Below, one piece after another: positions 25,875 through 35,911 of a stretch of DNA of 64,000 nt. Source of the DNA: Prolixibacteraceae bacterium UBA6029. GTDB lineage: Bacteria > Bacteroidota > Bacteroidia > Bacteroidales > Prolixibacteraceae. The first letter of the stretch is position 1; each line of letters starts with the position of its first letter. The position numbers and the translations under genes were made by a program. The DNA lies in assembly GCA_002429385.1 (NCBI GenBank), contig DIZL01000029.1, positions 1 through 64,000 on the forward strand. The letters run 5' to 3'. The notes beneath the pieces are model-generated. The model ran no database searches. It was not told the DNA's origin and was given only the letters and a program-made list of their open reading frames with translations.

Positions 25875-28532
25875 TTAAAATTCAAGTGACATCTGATTTG
25901 GCGGTTCTTCGCCATCCTTTGGTTTGTCAATTCCAAAGAGCAAATCTACAATATCAGGGATTATAATTTCGTTGGTCTTTTCCTCTACTTCAGGCTCTTC
26001 AGTCTCCTCATCAATGACAACCGGTTCAAGTTCTTCAACTTTAATAATTTCGTAGATTGACAAACGCTTTCCTTTAGCTTTGTATGATTTTATACCGATA
26101 AATTCATCCACATCAATTACTTCAGGTTCCCTGCCTTCATTTTTACCACCAAATCCAAGTTCAAGTCGTGGATGACCTACCCATGTATAACTGATCAGAC
26201 TGTTTCCGGGAAACTCACCAATAAAACCGACTTTCCGGTTTTGAATGTCATCAATCAGAAAACGCTTCACGTAATAAAAGCCTTGTTCTGCATCAAAATA
26301 TACGGTTGTCAGAACCTTTTTGGGGTTAAACTTTTCGATAAGTAATATTCCACCATCGAAATGGTTTGACAGATCGAAGTTGCAAATCTGATATTCTCCG
26401 GTTTTATAGATGACCAGGATCATATCTTCACCACTAAATTCGCCCAGGTATTTTCCTCTGGAATCGGAATTCAACCTCGAGACATCTTCATCGAACCATA
26501 TTTTACGACCTCCCAATGTCGAAACTCCTTTCTCTTTCAATGCAATTTTATGAATTTCAAACTTAGTCAGAATATTCCCCATTGAAGCTCGTCCTTTTAT
26601 GGCCAAATCGCTAAAGTCGACTTCAAAAATAAGCTTTTTGATACGGGGCTTTGGTTTCAGGGTAACCTTGAGTACTTCAGCTTCACCGTTAGGATTCTCG
26701 CTGAAATAAAGAATTCGTGAACCTGGAGTCCCCTGTGTCAGATCATACTCTTTATCGCGGGTGACCCCGGTTACGGCAATTCGTTTCATGTAAATAAATC
26801 CGTTCTTTCCGTCTCTGTACACCACATTATAAATGGTCCGGTTATCGTTCTTCTTAAAAATGGCAAGGTGTAGGATGTTTTTCCCGATAAAGGCTTTGTC
26901 TGAAACTTTGGAGACAATGTAAGTACCGTCCTTTCTGAAGACAATCACATCATCCATATCCGAACAATCGCAAATGTATTCTGCCTTCTTCAGACTGGTA
27001 CCCAAAAATCCTTCGATACGGTCTACATATAATTTCTCATTGGCAATTACAACTTTTGAAGCCACTATGTTTTCGAAGTTCCTTATTTCGGTTTTTCTTT
27101 CCCTGCCTTTCCCATATTTTGCTTTCAATCGCTCGAACCAGGCGATTGTATAAGGAATAATGGTTGCAATATTTCGGTTGATTTCTTCGATTTCATCTTC
27201 TATCGCCAGTAAATGATCGTTGGCTTTATCCGTATTGAATTTTAAAATCCTGGCCATCTTGATTTCCATCAGGCGCAAAATATCTTCGCGGGTAACATCT
27301 CGTTTAAGTGAGGGTTTCCAGGGTAACAGACGCAAATCGATATGATCAACGGCTTCATCCATATTCGCCGAATCTTCGAACTGTTTATCCTTGTATATGC
27401 GTTCCTCGATGAATATCTTTTCAAGAGACGAATAGTGCCAGGCCTCTTCCAATTCACCACGCTTAATTTCCAGTTCAAGTTTAAGCAGGGCAACAGTCTG
27501 GTCTGCATTGATTTTCAGAATTTCGCTGACCCCAATAAATTTCGGTTTGTCATCCTCAATGATACAACTGTTGGGCGATATGGAAACTTCACAATCAGTA
27601 AAAGCAAACAATGCATCAATGGTTTTGTCTGATGACATACCTGGAACCAGATGGATCAGAATTTCAACCTTATCTGACGTATTGTCGTCAATTTTGCGTA
27701 TTTTAATTTTGCCTTTTTCATTGGCCTTGATGATCGATTCAATCAGCGTTGCAGTTGTCCTTCCAAAGGGAACTTCGGTCACGACCAATGTTTTGCTGTC
27801 TTTCTTCTCAATCTTAGCTCTCACCTTTATGGACGCACCGCGAATTCCATCGTTATAACGGGAGAAATCACCAGATCCACCTGTTGGAAAATCAGGATAG
27901 ATCATAAAATCATTACCCTGCAAATAGGCGATCGACGCATCAATCAATTCGATAAAATTATGTGGAAGTATTTTACATGCCAATCCCACTGCAATACCTT
28001 CTACCCCTTGCGCCAGTAAAAGTGGAAACTTTACGGGAAGTGCCACTGGTTCGCGGTTGCGACCATCATAAGATAACTTCCAGTTGGTTGTTTTTGGGTT
28101 AAAAACCACATCAAGTGCGAACTTTGACAGTCGGGCCTCAATATAACGGGGAGCCGCAGCGCCATCACCTGTGAGCAGGTTACCCCAGTTTCCCTGGCAA
28201 TCAATCAACAATTCTTTTTGTCCGAGTTGAACCAAGGCATCACCAATCGAAGCGTCGCCATGCGGATGATATTGCATAGTTTGCCCAATGACGTTGGCCA
28301 CTTTGTTGAAACGGCCATCATCCATCATATTCATGGCATGCAATATCCTTCGCTGAACCGGTTTCAAACCATCCTCAACATAAGGTACCGCACGTTCAAG
28401 AATAACATAGGAGGCATAATCTAAAAACCATTGCTGGTACATTCCTGACAAATAGATTATTCCATCCTTTTTTTCTTCTTTCTGAAACTCTTCTTTATTG
28501 ATGTTTTCTTCAGTCATTTTTGCTTTTTGCAA
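25875..28532 (-). CDS. parC: DNA topoisomerase IV subunit A
   Basis: An 885-aa protein. The N-terminal breakage-reunion domain has YPYVEDGLKPVQRRIL-like sequence (RAVPYVEDGLKPVQRR), HPHGDASIGDAL (89-100) and the active Tyr130 in AAAPRYIEA. The C-terminal half forms the beta-propeller DNA-wrapping domain, and an acidic tail (EETEEPEVEEK) ends in MSLEF. The neighbouring ParE subunit, rather than GyrB, supports topoisomerase IV over gyrase. The complex decatenates daughter chromosomes. The real start may be Met6 instead of Met1. Confidence 0.92.
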   Translation of the reverse strand: MQKAKMTEENINKEEFQKEEKKDGIIYLSGMYQQWFLDYASYVILERAVPYVEDGLKPVQRRILHAMNMMDDGRFNKVANVIGQTMQYHPHGDASIGDALVQLGQKELLIDCQGNWGNLLTGDGAAAPRYIEARLSKFALDVVFNPKTTNWKLSYDGRNREPVALPVKFPLLLAQGVEGIAVGLACKILPHNFIELIDASIAYLQGNDFMIYPDFPTGGSGDFSRYNDGIRGASIKVRAKIEKKDSKTLVVTEVPFGRTTATLIESIIKANEKGKIKIRKIDDNTSDKVEILIHLVPGMSSDKTIDALFAFTDCEVSISPNSCIIEDDKPKFIGVSEILKINADQTVALLKLELEIKRGELEEAWHYSSLEKIFIEERIYKDKQFEDSANMDEAVDHIDLRLLPWKPSLKRDVTREDILRLMEIKMARILKFNTDKANDHLLAIEDEIEEINRNIATIIPYTIAWFERLKAKYGKGRERKTEIRNFENIVASKVVIANEKLYVDRIEGFLGTSLKKAEYICDCSDMDDVIVFRKDGTYIVSKVSDKAFIGKNILHLAIFKKNDNRTIYNVVYRDGKNGFIYMKRIAVTGVTRDKEYDLTQGTPGSRILYFSENPNGEAEVLKVTLKPKPRIKKLIFEVDFSDLAIKGRASMGNILTKFEIHKIALKEKGVSTLGGRKIWFDEDVSRLNSDSRGKYLGEFSGEDMILVIYKTGEYQICNFDLSNHFDGGILLIEKFNPKKVLTTVYFDAEQGFYYVKRFLIDDIQNRKVGFIGEFPGNSLISYTWVGHPRLELGFGGKNEGREPEVIDVDEFIGIKSYKAKGKRLSIYEIIKVEELEPVVIDEETEEPEVEEKTNEIIIPDIVDLLFGIDKPKDGEEPPNQMSLEF

Positions 28533-28613
28533 TCAAATATTGGTGTCTGGTATTATCAATTTGAAATATTGTTCAGCTCGCGACTCAAAGTCAGACGCTG
28601 AACAATACTCACT

Positions 28614-30446
28614 TTAAAAATCGTCCTTCTCAACGTATAAGTTATCAATGATAAAGTCCTGACGTTCGGGCGTATTCTTACCCATGTAAAACTCGAGCAT
28701 ATTGGCTACCGATTCATGTTTCTTCATCAGTATCGGATCGAGGCGTATATCAGCACCAATGAAGTTTTTAAACTCATCCGGTGATATCTCTCCCAAACCC
28801 TTGAACCGTGTAATTTCAGCGGTTTTCCCTAGTTTTTGAATGGCTGAAACCCGTTCTTCTTCGTTATAACAATAGTAGGTTACCTTTTTATTTCGGACAC
28901 GAAAAAGCGGGGTTTGAAAAATAAAGAGATGACCCTGACGAACCATTTCGGGGAAAAACTGCAAAAAGAAAGTGATCAGCAACAAGCGAATATGCATACC
29001 GTCCACATCGGCATCAGTAGCGATAACCACTTTATTGTACCGCAAATCATCGATACTTTCTTCTATATTCAAAGCAGCTTGCAAAAGATTAAACTCTTCA
29101 TTTTCATATACGATCTTCTTCGTCAGACCGAAAGTATTAAGTGGCTTACCCCGAAGGCTAAATACTGCCTGGGTATTCACATCACGTGATTTGGTAATTG
29201 ATCCACTCGCAGAATCCCCTTCAGTGATGAAAATTGATGAGTTTTCACGTAACTCATGATTGCTGTCCAGGTGTACCCGGCAGTCACGTAATTTACGGTT
29301 ATGCAGATTTGCTTTTTTCGAGCGTTGCTTGGCAAGTTTTTTAATTCCTGAAATTGCCTTGCGTTCCCGTTCTGCTTCCTGAATTCGTCGTAATAATACC
29401 TCTGAAACGTCTGGATTCTTATGCAGATAATTGTCCAGTTCCTTCAATACAAAATTGGTCACAAATGTCCGCACAGAGGGGCCCTCCGGTCCGATATCCT
29501 TTGAACCCAGTTTTGTCTTGGTTTGCGACTCAAACACCGGTTCTTCAACTTTTATACTGATGGCGGCAACTATTGAAGCCCTGATATCTGATGGCTCAAA
29601 ATCTTTTTTGTAGAAATCACGGATAGCTTTTACGATAGCTTCGCGGAAAGCAACGAGATGAGTTCCTCCTTGCGTGGTATGTTGTCCGTTTACAAATGAA
29701 TAATAATCCTCACCATATTGATTCCCATGAGTAATAGCCACCTCAATATCACTGCCTTTTATATGGATAACCGGATAAAGAGAATCTCCTTCCATATTGT
29801 CCTCCAGCAAATCACGCAAGCCGTTTTTTGAATGATACTTTTCCCCATTGAATTCCAGTGTGAGCCCTGAATTCAGAAAGGAATAGTTTTTTAGCATATT
29901 GACCACATAATCATCAATGTAGTGATATCCTTTAAAAAGCTTTGAGTCAGGGGTAAAAGCTACGAAAGTTCCATTTGGCTGATCGCAGGGAACAACTTCC
30001 TTTTCTTCCACCACGGTTCCTTCACTGAAACAGATTTCCTTAACTTCACTTTCCCTAAAGGATTTAATCAGAAAATGACTCGACAAAGCGTTTACCGCCT
30101 TGATGCCGACACCATTCAAACCGACTGATTTCTTAAACACCTCAGAATCGTATTTGGCGCCCGTGTTCATCTTGGACGCCACATCAAGCAATTTCCCAAG
30201 AGGAATGCCACGACCGAAATCACGTACTGTAACCAGTTCGTTGGTAACGCGAATTTCAATTTTTTTTCCGTTACCCATCATGAACTCATCGATAGAGTTA
30301 TCCATCACTTCTTTCAGTAATACATAGATACCATCATCGCTCGCCGAGCCGTCACCTAGTTTCCCAATATACATACCGGGTCTTTTCCGTATATGCTCTT
30401 GCCAGTCAAGCGTTTTTATTGAACCTTCATCATAATTCGGCATCAT
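28614..30446 (-). CDS. parE: DNA topoisomerase IV subunit B
   Basis: A protein of about 610 aa. GHKL ATPase motifs: VMDNSIDEF, GRGIPLG and GLNGVGIKAVNALS. Transducer domain: QTKTKLGS. Toprim domain: ITEGDSASG near 410, DADVDGMHIRLLL and the C-terminal RFKGLGEI. It supplies ATP-driven strand passage with ParC, which starts 81 bp downstream. The frame opens at 30458, but that start lies too close to the predicted transcription start, so the ATG at 30446 (or 30443) is preferred. Confidence 0.93.
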   Translation of the reverse strand: MMPNYDEGSIKTLDWQEHIRKRPGMYIGKLGDGSASDDGIYVLLKEVMDNSIDEFMMGNGKKIEIRVTNELVTVRDFGRGIPLGKLLDVASKMNTGAKYDSEVFKKSVGLNGVGIKAVNALSSHFLIKSFRESEVKEICFSEGTVVEEKEVVPCDQPNGTFVAFTPDSKLFKGYHYIDDYVVNMLKNYSFLNSGLTLEFNGEKYHSKNGLRDLLEDNMEGDSLYPVIHIKGSDIEVAITHGNQYGEDYYSFVNGQHTTQGGTHLVAFREAIVKAIRDFYKKDFEPSDIRASIVAAISIKVEEPVFESQTKTKLGSKDIGPEGPSVRTFVTNFVLKELDNYLHKNPDVSEVLLRRIQEAERERKAISGIKKLAKQRSKKANLHNRKLRDCRVHLDSNHELRENSSIFITEGDSASGSITKSRDVNTQAVFSLRGKPLNTFGLTKKIVYENEEFNLLQAALNIEESIDDLRYNKVVIATDADVDGMHIRLLLITFFLQFFPEMVRQGHLFIFQTPLFRVRNKKVTYYCYNEEERVSAIQKLGKTAEITRFKGLGEISPDEFKNFIGADIRLDPILMKKHESVANMLEFYMGKNTPERQDFIIDNLYVEKDDF

Positions 30447-30465
30447 AATCCTTTCCAATTTGCAA

Positions 30466-30473
30466 CAAATATA
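30466..30473 (-). promoter_or_regulatory. Promoter of parE-parC
   Basis: The minus strand reads TATATTTG, an exact TAnnTTTG match, 20 bases before the ATG at 30446. Confidence 0.6.
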
Positions 30474-30801
30474 AAGAAAACAAAAGTTGAATCATGTTCC
30501 TATACCCCTACATTAACTAACAACCAATAGTTGAAAACTTATTTATAAATTCCACTTTTCGGGCTGAAATAAAACAACAATTTCATCAATTATCCATTTG
30601 GTTTACAGGTTCATTTTCTGAACTTTATGATTCTTGATCGGATATCTTTTTGATCAGTATCATTTTTTAATTATATTCGTTCCTGTGATTTATGAACCTT
30701 ATGTCTGCAGCATTCTTGTCATTATTGCCAGTGAATATTATCAGAAGTAAAATCACACTGGAACTTCTTTTCCGAATGTTGATGTGGGTTATCTATTTAA
30801 T
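30474..30801. other. Divergent intergenic region between parE and the porin gene
   Basis: About 330 A/T-rich bases with promoters at each end (30466-30473 minus; 30802-30809 plus). No gene, repeat or strong hairpin was recognised. Confidence 0.5.
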
Positions 30802-30809
30802 TATCTTTG
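30802..30809 (+). promoter_or_regulatory. Promoter of the putative porin gene
   Basis: TATCTTTG is an exact TAnnTTTG match ending 7 bases before the ATG at 30817, so the mRNA is predicted to be nearly leaderless. Confidence 0.55.
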
Positions 30810-30816
30810 CGCCGAC

Positions 30817-32787
30817 ATGTTAAGAAAGTATATTTACATAGTTTTTACAGTGCTTTTGCTTGGGGGGCAGGTCAATGCCCAGATCATGAAGGGAGGTTCA
30901 AACAATAACCGGCAGTTGGGGCAGGATAACGGTCGTGACTCAGATTCCAAAAAATCATCAAAAGATGAACCAAAGAAAAAAGTAGCTAAAATTCCCTCGC
31001 TCATAAAGACATGGGAAGTGCACCAACAAGGCTCTCTGATTCAGAGATCTGAGCTTGACACTGCACTGACATTTTACCATGTTTATGAACCGTATTATAA
31101 AAACAGCATCACTACTACCTTTACCGGGAATAATGGAGGTGCTTATATCTCAAATGATTTTTTCAAACGGACATACAATTCTGATTTCTATTTCGCACAT
31201 TCGTTTGATAACTACATGATCACTCCATCGCAGATACAATATTTCAATACAACCACACCCTATTCAATACTCGATTACACGCAGAGCGAAAACAGGATGA
31301 CTAAGAATGAAACCCGTTTCAATGTCTTTCTTTCACAAAATGCGAACAAAAAACTGAACTTTGAATTAATATACAATCAAACCGGGTCGCAAGGTCAATA
31401 CATCAACCAGATTAACAAATTTCATACGATAGGACTTGTTTCCTCCTATAATACCGACAATTTCATTTCACATTCAAATATCATTTTTAACCGTTTACAG
31501 GGACAAGAAAATGGAGGAATTGATCCGAACCAGCCTTTCAGTATCACTAAAACAGAAGACCTGACCACTCAAATGGACGATGCTGCGTTCAAAGTTCAAA
31601 ACAACAACATTTACACCGTAAACGAATACCGGCTTGGCAAATCCATTGAAGCCGACAGTGCAAAACATGTGGCTAAAGGCTTTATTCCAAGAGTCGGATT
31701 TATTCATGAATTTGAAGTGTCAGGCAATAAACGGAAATTCACCAAAACCAATCCAAAGGCTTTCTTTTCAAATATTTATTCCGATTCATTACAAACCAAC
31801 GACAGTACAAAATATACGCGTTTAACCAACATCTTTCAGATCAAATTTTACGAAGCTCCCGATCGTAAATATACCTTTGGAAAACGGGCCTATGTTGGCA
31901 ACGACCAGATGTGGTATAGTTTTTCGAAAGCCACAGGCTATTACCCTACAAAACAATCAAATACCTTTGTTGGAGGTGGAATATTCCGAAACGAAGGGCG
32001 ATTCTGGCAATGGGAAGGCGATGGCCGGATTTATCTAACCGGTTACCGGACCGGGCAGACCGAACTGAGCGGATACCTGAATAAACCTTTAAAAATTGGA
32101 AGGGATACAACCAGCCTGCGTATTGATGGAAGCCTTAAATCACTGGTCCCTGATTATTACGAAAACTATTTTTATTCAAACCATTTTGAATGGACCAATC
32201 ATTTTAGCAACATCAATGAGATGAAGCTCCAGGCAAGCATACATTCACAGCAATATAAAACAACAGTCGGGGCCAATTACTCACTGATCGGAAATTATAT
32301 TTACAATAATGAATCCGCTTTGCCCGCTCAGGCAAGTGGCGAATTACTCGTTCTCTCGGCATACATCAACAAAGATTTTGTGAGTGACCATTGGGTGATT
32401 CGTACTCAGTTGCATGTACAGAAAGCGAACAACGCGAATTACATTCACCTGCCTTCCTTTGAAGGATTTCTCAGCATTAACTACATTACCCTCTGGTCAA
32501 AGGTGATGCATACACAAATCGGAATCGATACCCGGTATAACACTGCTTTTTACGCTGATGCCTATGAACCGTCTACCTCAAGGTTTTATCTTCAGAACAA
32601 AGAATTGCTGGGCAATTATCCGTTTATTGATTTTCATATAAACCTCAAACTCAAACGCACCCGCTTCTTCTTTAACCTGATGAATGTGGGTTCAGGTATA
32701 GTGGGCAACAATTATTTCGTTGCTCCTGAATATCCGTATTACCGCCGAACTTTCCGTATTGGAATTGCCTGGTCGTTCTATAATTAA
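30817..32787 (+). CDS. Putative porin (outer-membrane beta-barrel, Bacteroidota family)
   Basis: A protein of about 656 aa. The signal peptide is MLRKYIYIVFTVLLLGGQVNA, followed by a charged low-complexity segment rich in Ser, Lys and Asp (residues 28-60). The rest is a long series of amphipathic beta strands with many aromatic residues and a final strand FRIGIAWSFYN, ending in an aromatic-rich motif expected for an outer-membrane barrel. It matches my memory of the putative-porin family of Bacteroidota. The frame opens at 30784, but the ATG at 30817 starts the signal peptide and follows the promoter box. It overlaps the convergent Nudix gene by 4 bp. Confidence 0.82.
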   Translation: MLRKYIYIVFTVLLLGGQVNAQIMKGGSNNNRQLGQDNGRDSDSKKSSKDEPKKKVAKIPSLIKTWEVHQQGSLIQRSELDTALTFYHVYEPYYKNSITTTFTGNNGGAYISNDFFKRTYNSDFYFAHSFDNYMITPSQIQYFNTTTPYSILDYTQSENRMTKNETRFNVFLSQNANKKLNFELIYNQTGSQGQYINQINKFHTIGLVSSYNTDNFISHSNIIFNRLQGQENGGIDPNQPFSITKTEDLTTQMDDAAFKVQNNNIYTVNEYRLGKSIEADSAKHVAKGFIPRVGFIHEFEVSGNKRKFTKTNPKAFFSNIYSDSLQTNDSTKYTRLTNIFQIKFYEAPDRKYTFGKRAYVGNDQMWYSFSKATGYYPTKQSNTFVGGGIFRNEGRFWQWEGDGRIYLTGYRTGQTELSGYLNKPLKIGRDTTSLRIDGSLKSLVPDYYENYFYSNHFEWTNHFSNINEMKLQASIHSQQYKTTVGANYSLIGNYIYNNESALPAQASGELLVLSAYINKDFVSDHWVIRTQLHVQKANNANYIHLPSFEGFLSINYITLWSKVMHTQIGIDTRYNTAFYADAYEPSTSRFYLQNKELLGNYPFIDFHINLKLKRTRFFFNLMNVGSGIVGNNYFVAPEYPYYRRTFRIGIAWSFYN

Positions 32788-33449
32788 TGACCATTGTGCA
32801 ACGCTGAGTCTGACAAATTAACCACATTTGATCTTTTCAGTATCTCGATCAGTTCAGATAGGATCATGGCAGTAGCCCCCCATATAATCTGACCATTATA
32901 AGGATAGTAGTTTACCCGTAGTGAACCTGTAAGAGTCTGAAGTTCTGTTTTGGAGATGGTTTCTTCAATGACAAAATCACTGATTGGTAATAAAATCAAT
33001 TCTTCGACTTCTTCTGAATTAATCTTAAAATCCGGCTTTTTATCCGACCAGGCCAGGAATGGCTTAATGGAAAACCTGCTGACTTCCACATACAGATCAG
33101 ACATTTTTCCGAGAATTTCAATCGAGGAAGGATCAATTCCTACTTCTTCGCGCGCTTCCCGTAAGGCGGTCATTTCAGCCGAAACATCTTCCTTTTCAAC
33201 CTTACCACCAGGGAAACTGATTTGACCCGGATGATGTCTCATGGTAGATGGACGTTTCATCAGACAGATGAATAGTTGTTCACCTTCAGGATACAGCAGC
33301 AACAATACGCAGCTCAGTTTGACCGATAAAAGCTCCTGATCAAACAATTTCAACCGCCTTCCCGGAGGAAGTAATTTACGATGGGCTTCCAGACCAGGCA
33401 AGTCACCTTGAAGCGTATTTCGTAAATATGTTTTTAGATAAGAATACAT
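32784..33449 (-). CDS. Nudix hydrolase (CoA pyrophosphatase-like)
   Basis: A 221-aa protein. The Nudix box runs from GGKVEKEDVSAEMTALREAR to EEVGI (about residues 77-102). It is preceded by MRHHPGQISFPGG, the NuCoA-type upstream motif of CoA/peroxisomal-type pyrophosphatases such as NudL. It probably hydrolyses CoA or related nucleotide diphosphates. It follows the permease gene with 7 bp spacing on the minus strand and converges with the porin gene, overlapping its stop by 4 bp. Confidence 0.88.
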   Translation of the reverse strand: MYSYLKTYLRNTLQGDLPGLEAHRKLLPPGRRLKLFDQELLSVKLSCVLLLLYPEGEQLFICLMKRPSTMRHHPGQISFPGGKVEKEDVSAEMTALREAREEVGIDPSSIEILGKMSDLYVEVSRFSIKPFLAWSDKKPDFKINSEEVEELILLPISDFVIEETISKTELQTLTGSLRVNYYPYNGQIIWGATAMILSELIEILKRSNVVNLSDSALHNGH

Positions 33450-33456
33450 AAAGTAC

Positions 33457-34713
33457 TTACTCGAAGCGGATTGTTTTTTCCGGTGAAATTTTTGTAATGA
33501 AATACGAAGGCAGGAGTAACATCAGAATGGTTACCACTACCGTGCCCACATTCAGTAAAATGATGTGCAGAATAGTAAGGTTTATAGGGACATATTCGAG
33601 ATAATACGAAGCTGGATCAAGTTTAAAGATATGAGTATATTTCTGGATCAGGCAAATGCCAATTCCAAGGATATTGCCCCACATCAGGGCTTTTAGGATC
33701 AACATCACCGAAAAGTATAAAAACACCTTGCGGATGCTCCAGTTTCGTGCTCCCATCGCCTTTAAGATTCCAATCATCTGAGTACGTTCAAGGATGATTA
33801 CCAGCAAGCTCGAAACCATGTTAAATCCTGCAACCAGGATCATTAGTATCAGGATAACCCATACATTCATATCCAGAAGGCTTAACCAGTCGAATATATT
33901 CCTGTATTTATCCTTAATGCTGACCACATGCAATACAGGTGATTCAGGATTGGCATAACGCAGCAGCAAATTGCGGACAGCCCGTTCCTGTTCAGGCAGC
34001 TTTTTAAAATCATTGACCAGTATCTCAAATCCGCTCACCTCATCGCTCGTCCAGTTATTGAGTTTACGGATATGGTTGATGTCAACCAGCACAAACATGC
34101 GGTCGAACTCCTCCAGGCTGGTCTTATAGATGCCCGCCAACTGAAACTTTCGTTGTCGTGGAATTGATGGCTCCGATTCGAGAATAAAGAACATGCTTAG
34201 ATCATCGCCAAGCTTGAGTTTAAGCAGATCAGCCATCTTCTTCGAAATCCATATTTTGTTGCTTCGAATGGTATCCTGCACTATGAATGGTTCTCCGTCC
34301 ACTTTATTCTCCTGAAAAAACGACCAGTCAAAGTCGGGTCCGATTCCCTTTAATACAACTGCCTGCATTTCGTCATTGGTGCGGATAATGCCCGGTTTGG
34401 TCGCAAATATCTGTATATGACTGATGCCTTCTATGTTTTTTAGTTCCTGAAGAAAGGGCTGGTTCTGACTGATTGGATTGGTCTCAAACGATTGGTTGGA
34501 GTCGAGATTAACAATCTGCAAATCTGACGCGAAGCCTATGACCTTTCGTCCGACCTCCGATTTATAGCCGGTTACAATGGCTACCGACAAAATCAATACC
34601 ACCAGGCCCAGGACAATGCCAAAGAGCGCAATATTCACAATCCGGTGTGAAAGATTATTTCGGTTTTCCTTCGAGGAAAATATCCGTCGGGCGATATAGA
34701 GATTGGTATTCAA
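33457..34713 (-). CDS. LolC/LolE-like ABC transporter permease
   Basis: A 418-aa FtsX-family permease. It has one membrane helix near 25-48 (FGIVLGLVVLILSVAIVTGY), a large periplasmic domain (about 50-270) and three C-terminal helices (WVILILMILVAGFNMVSSLL; the SIRKVFLYFSVMLILKALMW region; ILHIILLNVGTVVVTILMLL). The motif ERTQMIGILKAMGA is typical of lipoprotein-releasing permeases. No ATPase gene is adjacent, so its LolD partner must be encoded elsewhere. Confidence 0.85.
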   Translation of the reverse strand: MNTNLYIARRIFSSKENRNNLSHRIVNIALFGIVLGLVVLILSVAIVTGYKSEVGRKVIGFASDLQIVNLDSNQSFETNPISQNQPFLQELKNIEGISHIQIFATKPGIIRTNDEMQAVVLKGIGPDFDWSFFQENKVDGEPFIVQDTIRSNKIWISKKMADLLKLKLGDDLSMFFILESEPSIPRQRKFQLAGIYKTSLEEFDRMFVLVDINHIRKLNNWTSDEVSGFEILVNDFKKLPEQERAVRNLLLRYANPESPVLHVVSIKDKYRNIFDWLSLLDMNVWVILILMILVAGFNMVSSLLVIILERTQMIGILKAMGARNWSIRKVFLYFSVMLILKALMWGNILGIGICLIQKYTHIFKLDPASYYLEYVPINLTILHIILLNVGTVVVTILMLLLPSYFITKISPEKTIRFE

Positions 34714-34750
34714 GAATATGTAATAAATTAAGTACAGACAGCATTAATAA

Positions 34751-34862
34751 TCAGGAGACAGGAGATCGGAGACGGGAGACCGGAGACAGGAAAAGGAGAA
34801 AGCGCTTCGACCTTATTTTTCCATTTTCCATTTTCCGGTCTCCCTTTTCCTTTTTCCTGATT
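34751..34862. repeat. GGAGACGGGAGACC / polypyrimidine tract overlapping the end of the flippase-like gene
   Basis: A purine-rich tandem (GGAGACAGGAGATCGGAGAC and variants, 34754-34800) is followed by the mirror pyrimidine tract at 34815-34860. GGGAGACCGGA (34774-34784) and TCCGGTCTCCC (34835-34845) are perfectly complementary. The second half is translated as the C-terminal tail of the 34813-35850 protein. A related word run occurs at 58590-58625. Confidence 0.65.
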
Positions 34863-35850
34863 CCTCTTCCTCCCGCTCATTTACGAAAGGCAAAACCAGG
34901 AGGCCAATCAGACCAAGCACAATCAGCATAATGGTTGTGCTTCCATGAGCAAGCAGGGCAAATACTTTTCCATCGGCCCGGTCAATTCCGTAGAGTGCAA
35001 GTCCTTCGATCACCATAAAATGCCAGGCGCCAATACCACCCTGTACAGGGGCTACCATACCAAAACTTCCCAGGACGAAAACGGTCAGACCGGCCAAAGG
35101 CCCCAGGTGTGAGGTAAATCCAAAGGCAAAGAAGACACAGTAAAACATCAGGTAATACAATACCCAGATGAATACTGAATGAAAGGCGAATGAACCCTTA
35201 TTTCGGATATCCCTGATACTGCGAAATCCTTCTACAAACTGTGCGACAAAGCCCATAACCTTTTTTGTCAACGAACTCTCCCGTATCTTATGGCGCGAAA
35301 ACCACACAATTAAAGCGACCAGTATTAATCCTCCGATCAGTACTGGTGAATAAATCACTTTTTGCAGCTTCTGATTGACTTCAGGATTGTTCTTCAGAAA
35401 TTCGAGCACCTGCCCAAACTGGGTAATCACAACGACAAGCAATAATATCAGAAGCATCATTACATCGATGAGCCTTTCGAGGACAACCGTTCCGACCAGT
35501 TTGGTAAACGGTATCTTTTCGTAACGGGCGATCACCCCGCATCTCGAAATCTCGCCCATGCGGGGCAAAGCCAGGTTCATCAGGTAACCGACCATAACGG
35601 CCAGAAAAGTATTCAACATCCTCGGTTTATGGTCCAGCGGTTCAATCATCAGGCTCCAGCGAATGGTACGGCTGATATGGCTGAGCAAACCAAGCAGCAA
35701 TGAAATCACGATCCAGTAATAATTGACGTCGTTGGCTAAAATGCTTTTAATCCTTGTAATATCCTGATCCTTATAGACCATCCAGAATATAAAGATTCCC
35801 AATATGAAGAAAGAAAGAAATTTAAGCGTTTTCAGTAAATTGTGTTTCAA
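34813..35850 (-). CDS. Lysylphosphatidylglycerol-synthase-type (flippase-like) membrane protein
   Basis: A 345-aa polytopic protein with about eight membrane helices. The family motif (NLALPRMGEISRC, about 92-104; GEI with basic residues) is present, as are the VLERLIDV helix and a conserved GGIGAWHFMVIEGLALYG segment near 265-285. Members of this transmembrane family move or modify lipids, but the substrate here is unknown. The last about 22 residues (from EREEEES to the final KWKMEK) are highly charged and come from translating a dispersed polypurine tract, so the original C-terminus was probably shorter. Confidence 0.83.
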   Translation of the reverse strand: MKHNLLKTLKFLSFFILGIFIFWMVYKDQDITRIKSILANDVNYYWIVISLLLGLLSHISRTIRWSLMIEPLDHKPRMLNTFLAVMVGYLMNLALPRMGEISRCGVIARYEKIPFTKLVGTVVLERLIDVMMLLILLLVVVITQFGQVLEFLKNNPEVNQKLQKVIYSPVLIGGLILVALIVWFSRHKIRESSLTKKVMGFVAQFVEGFRSIRDIRNKGSFAFHSVFIWVLYYLMFYCVFFAFGFTSHLGPLAGLTVFVLGSFGMVAPVQGGIGAWHFMVIEGLALYGIDRADGKVFALLAHGSTTIMLIVLGLIGLLVLPFVNEREEEESGKRKRETGKWKMEK

Positions 35851-35903
35851 GTTCTTTTATTTTATTGATTTGATTGCCTAGGCTTTTCAAGATGAATTTA
35901 ACG

Positions 35904-35911
35904 TACTTTTG
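35904..35911 (+). promoter_or_regulatory. Candidate promoter of rsmA with a long leader
   Basis: TACTTTTG matches TAnnTTTG exactly, 130 bases before the rsmA ATG. The implied leader contains a GGAGAG...CTCTCC hairpin at about 35934-35946. Confidence 0.4.
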
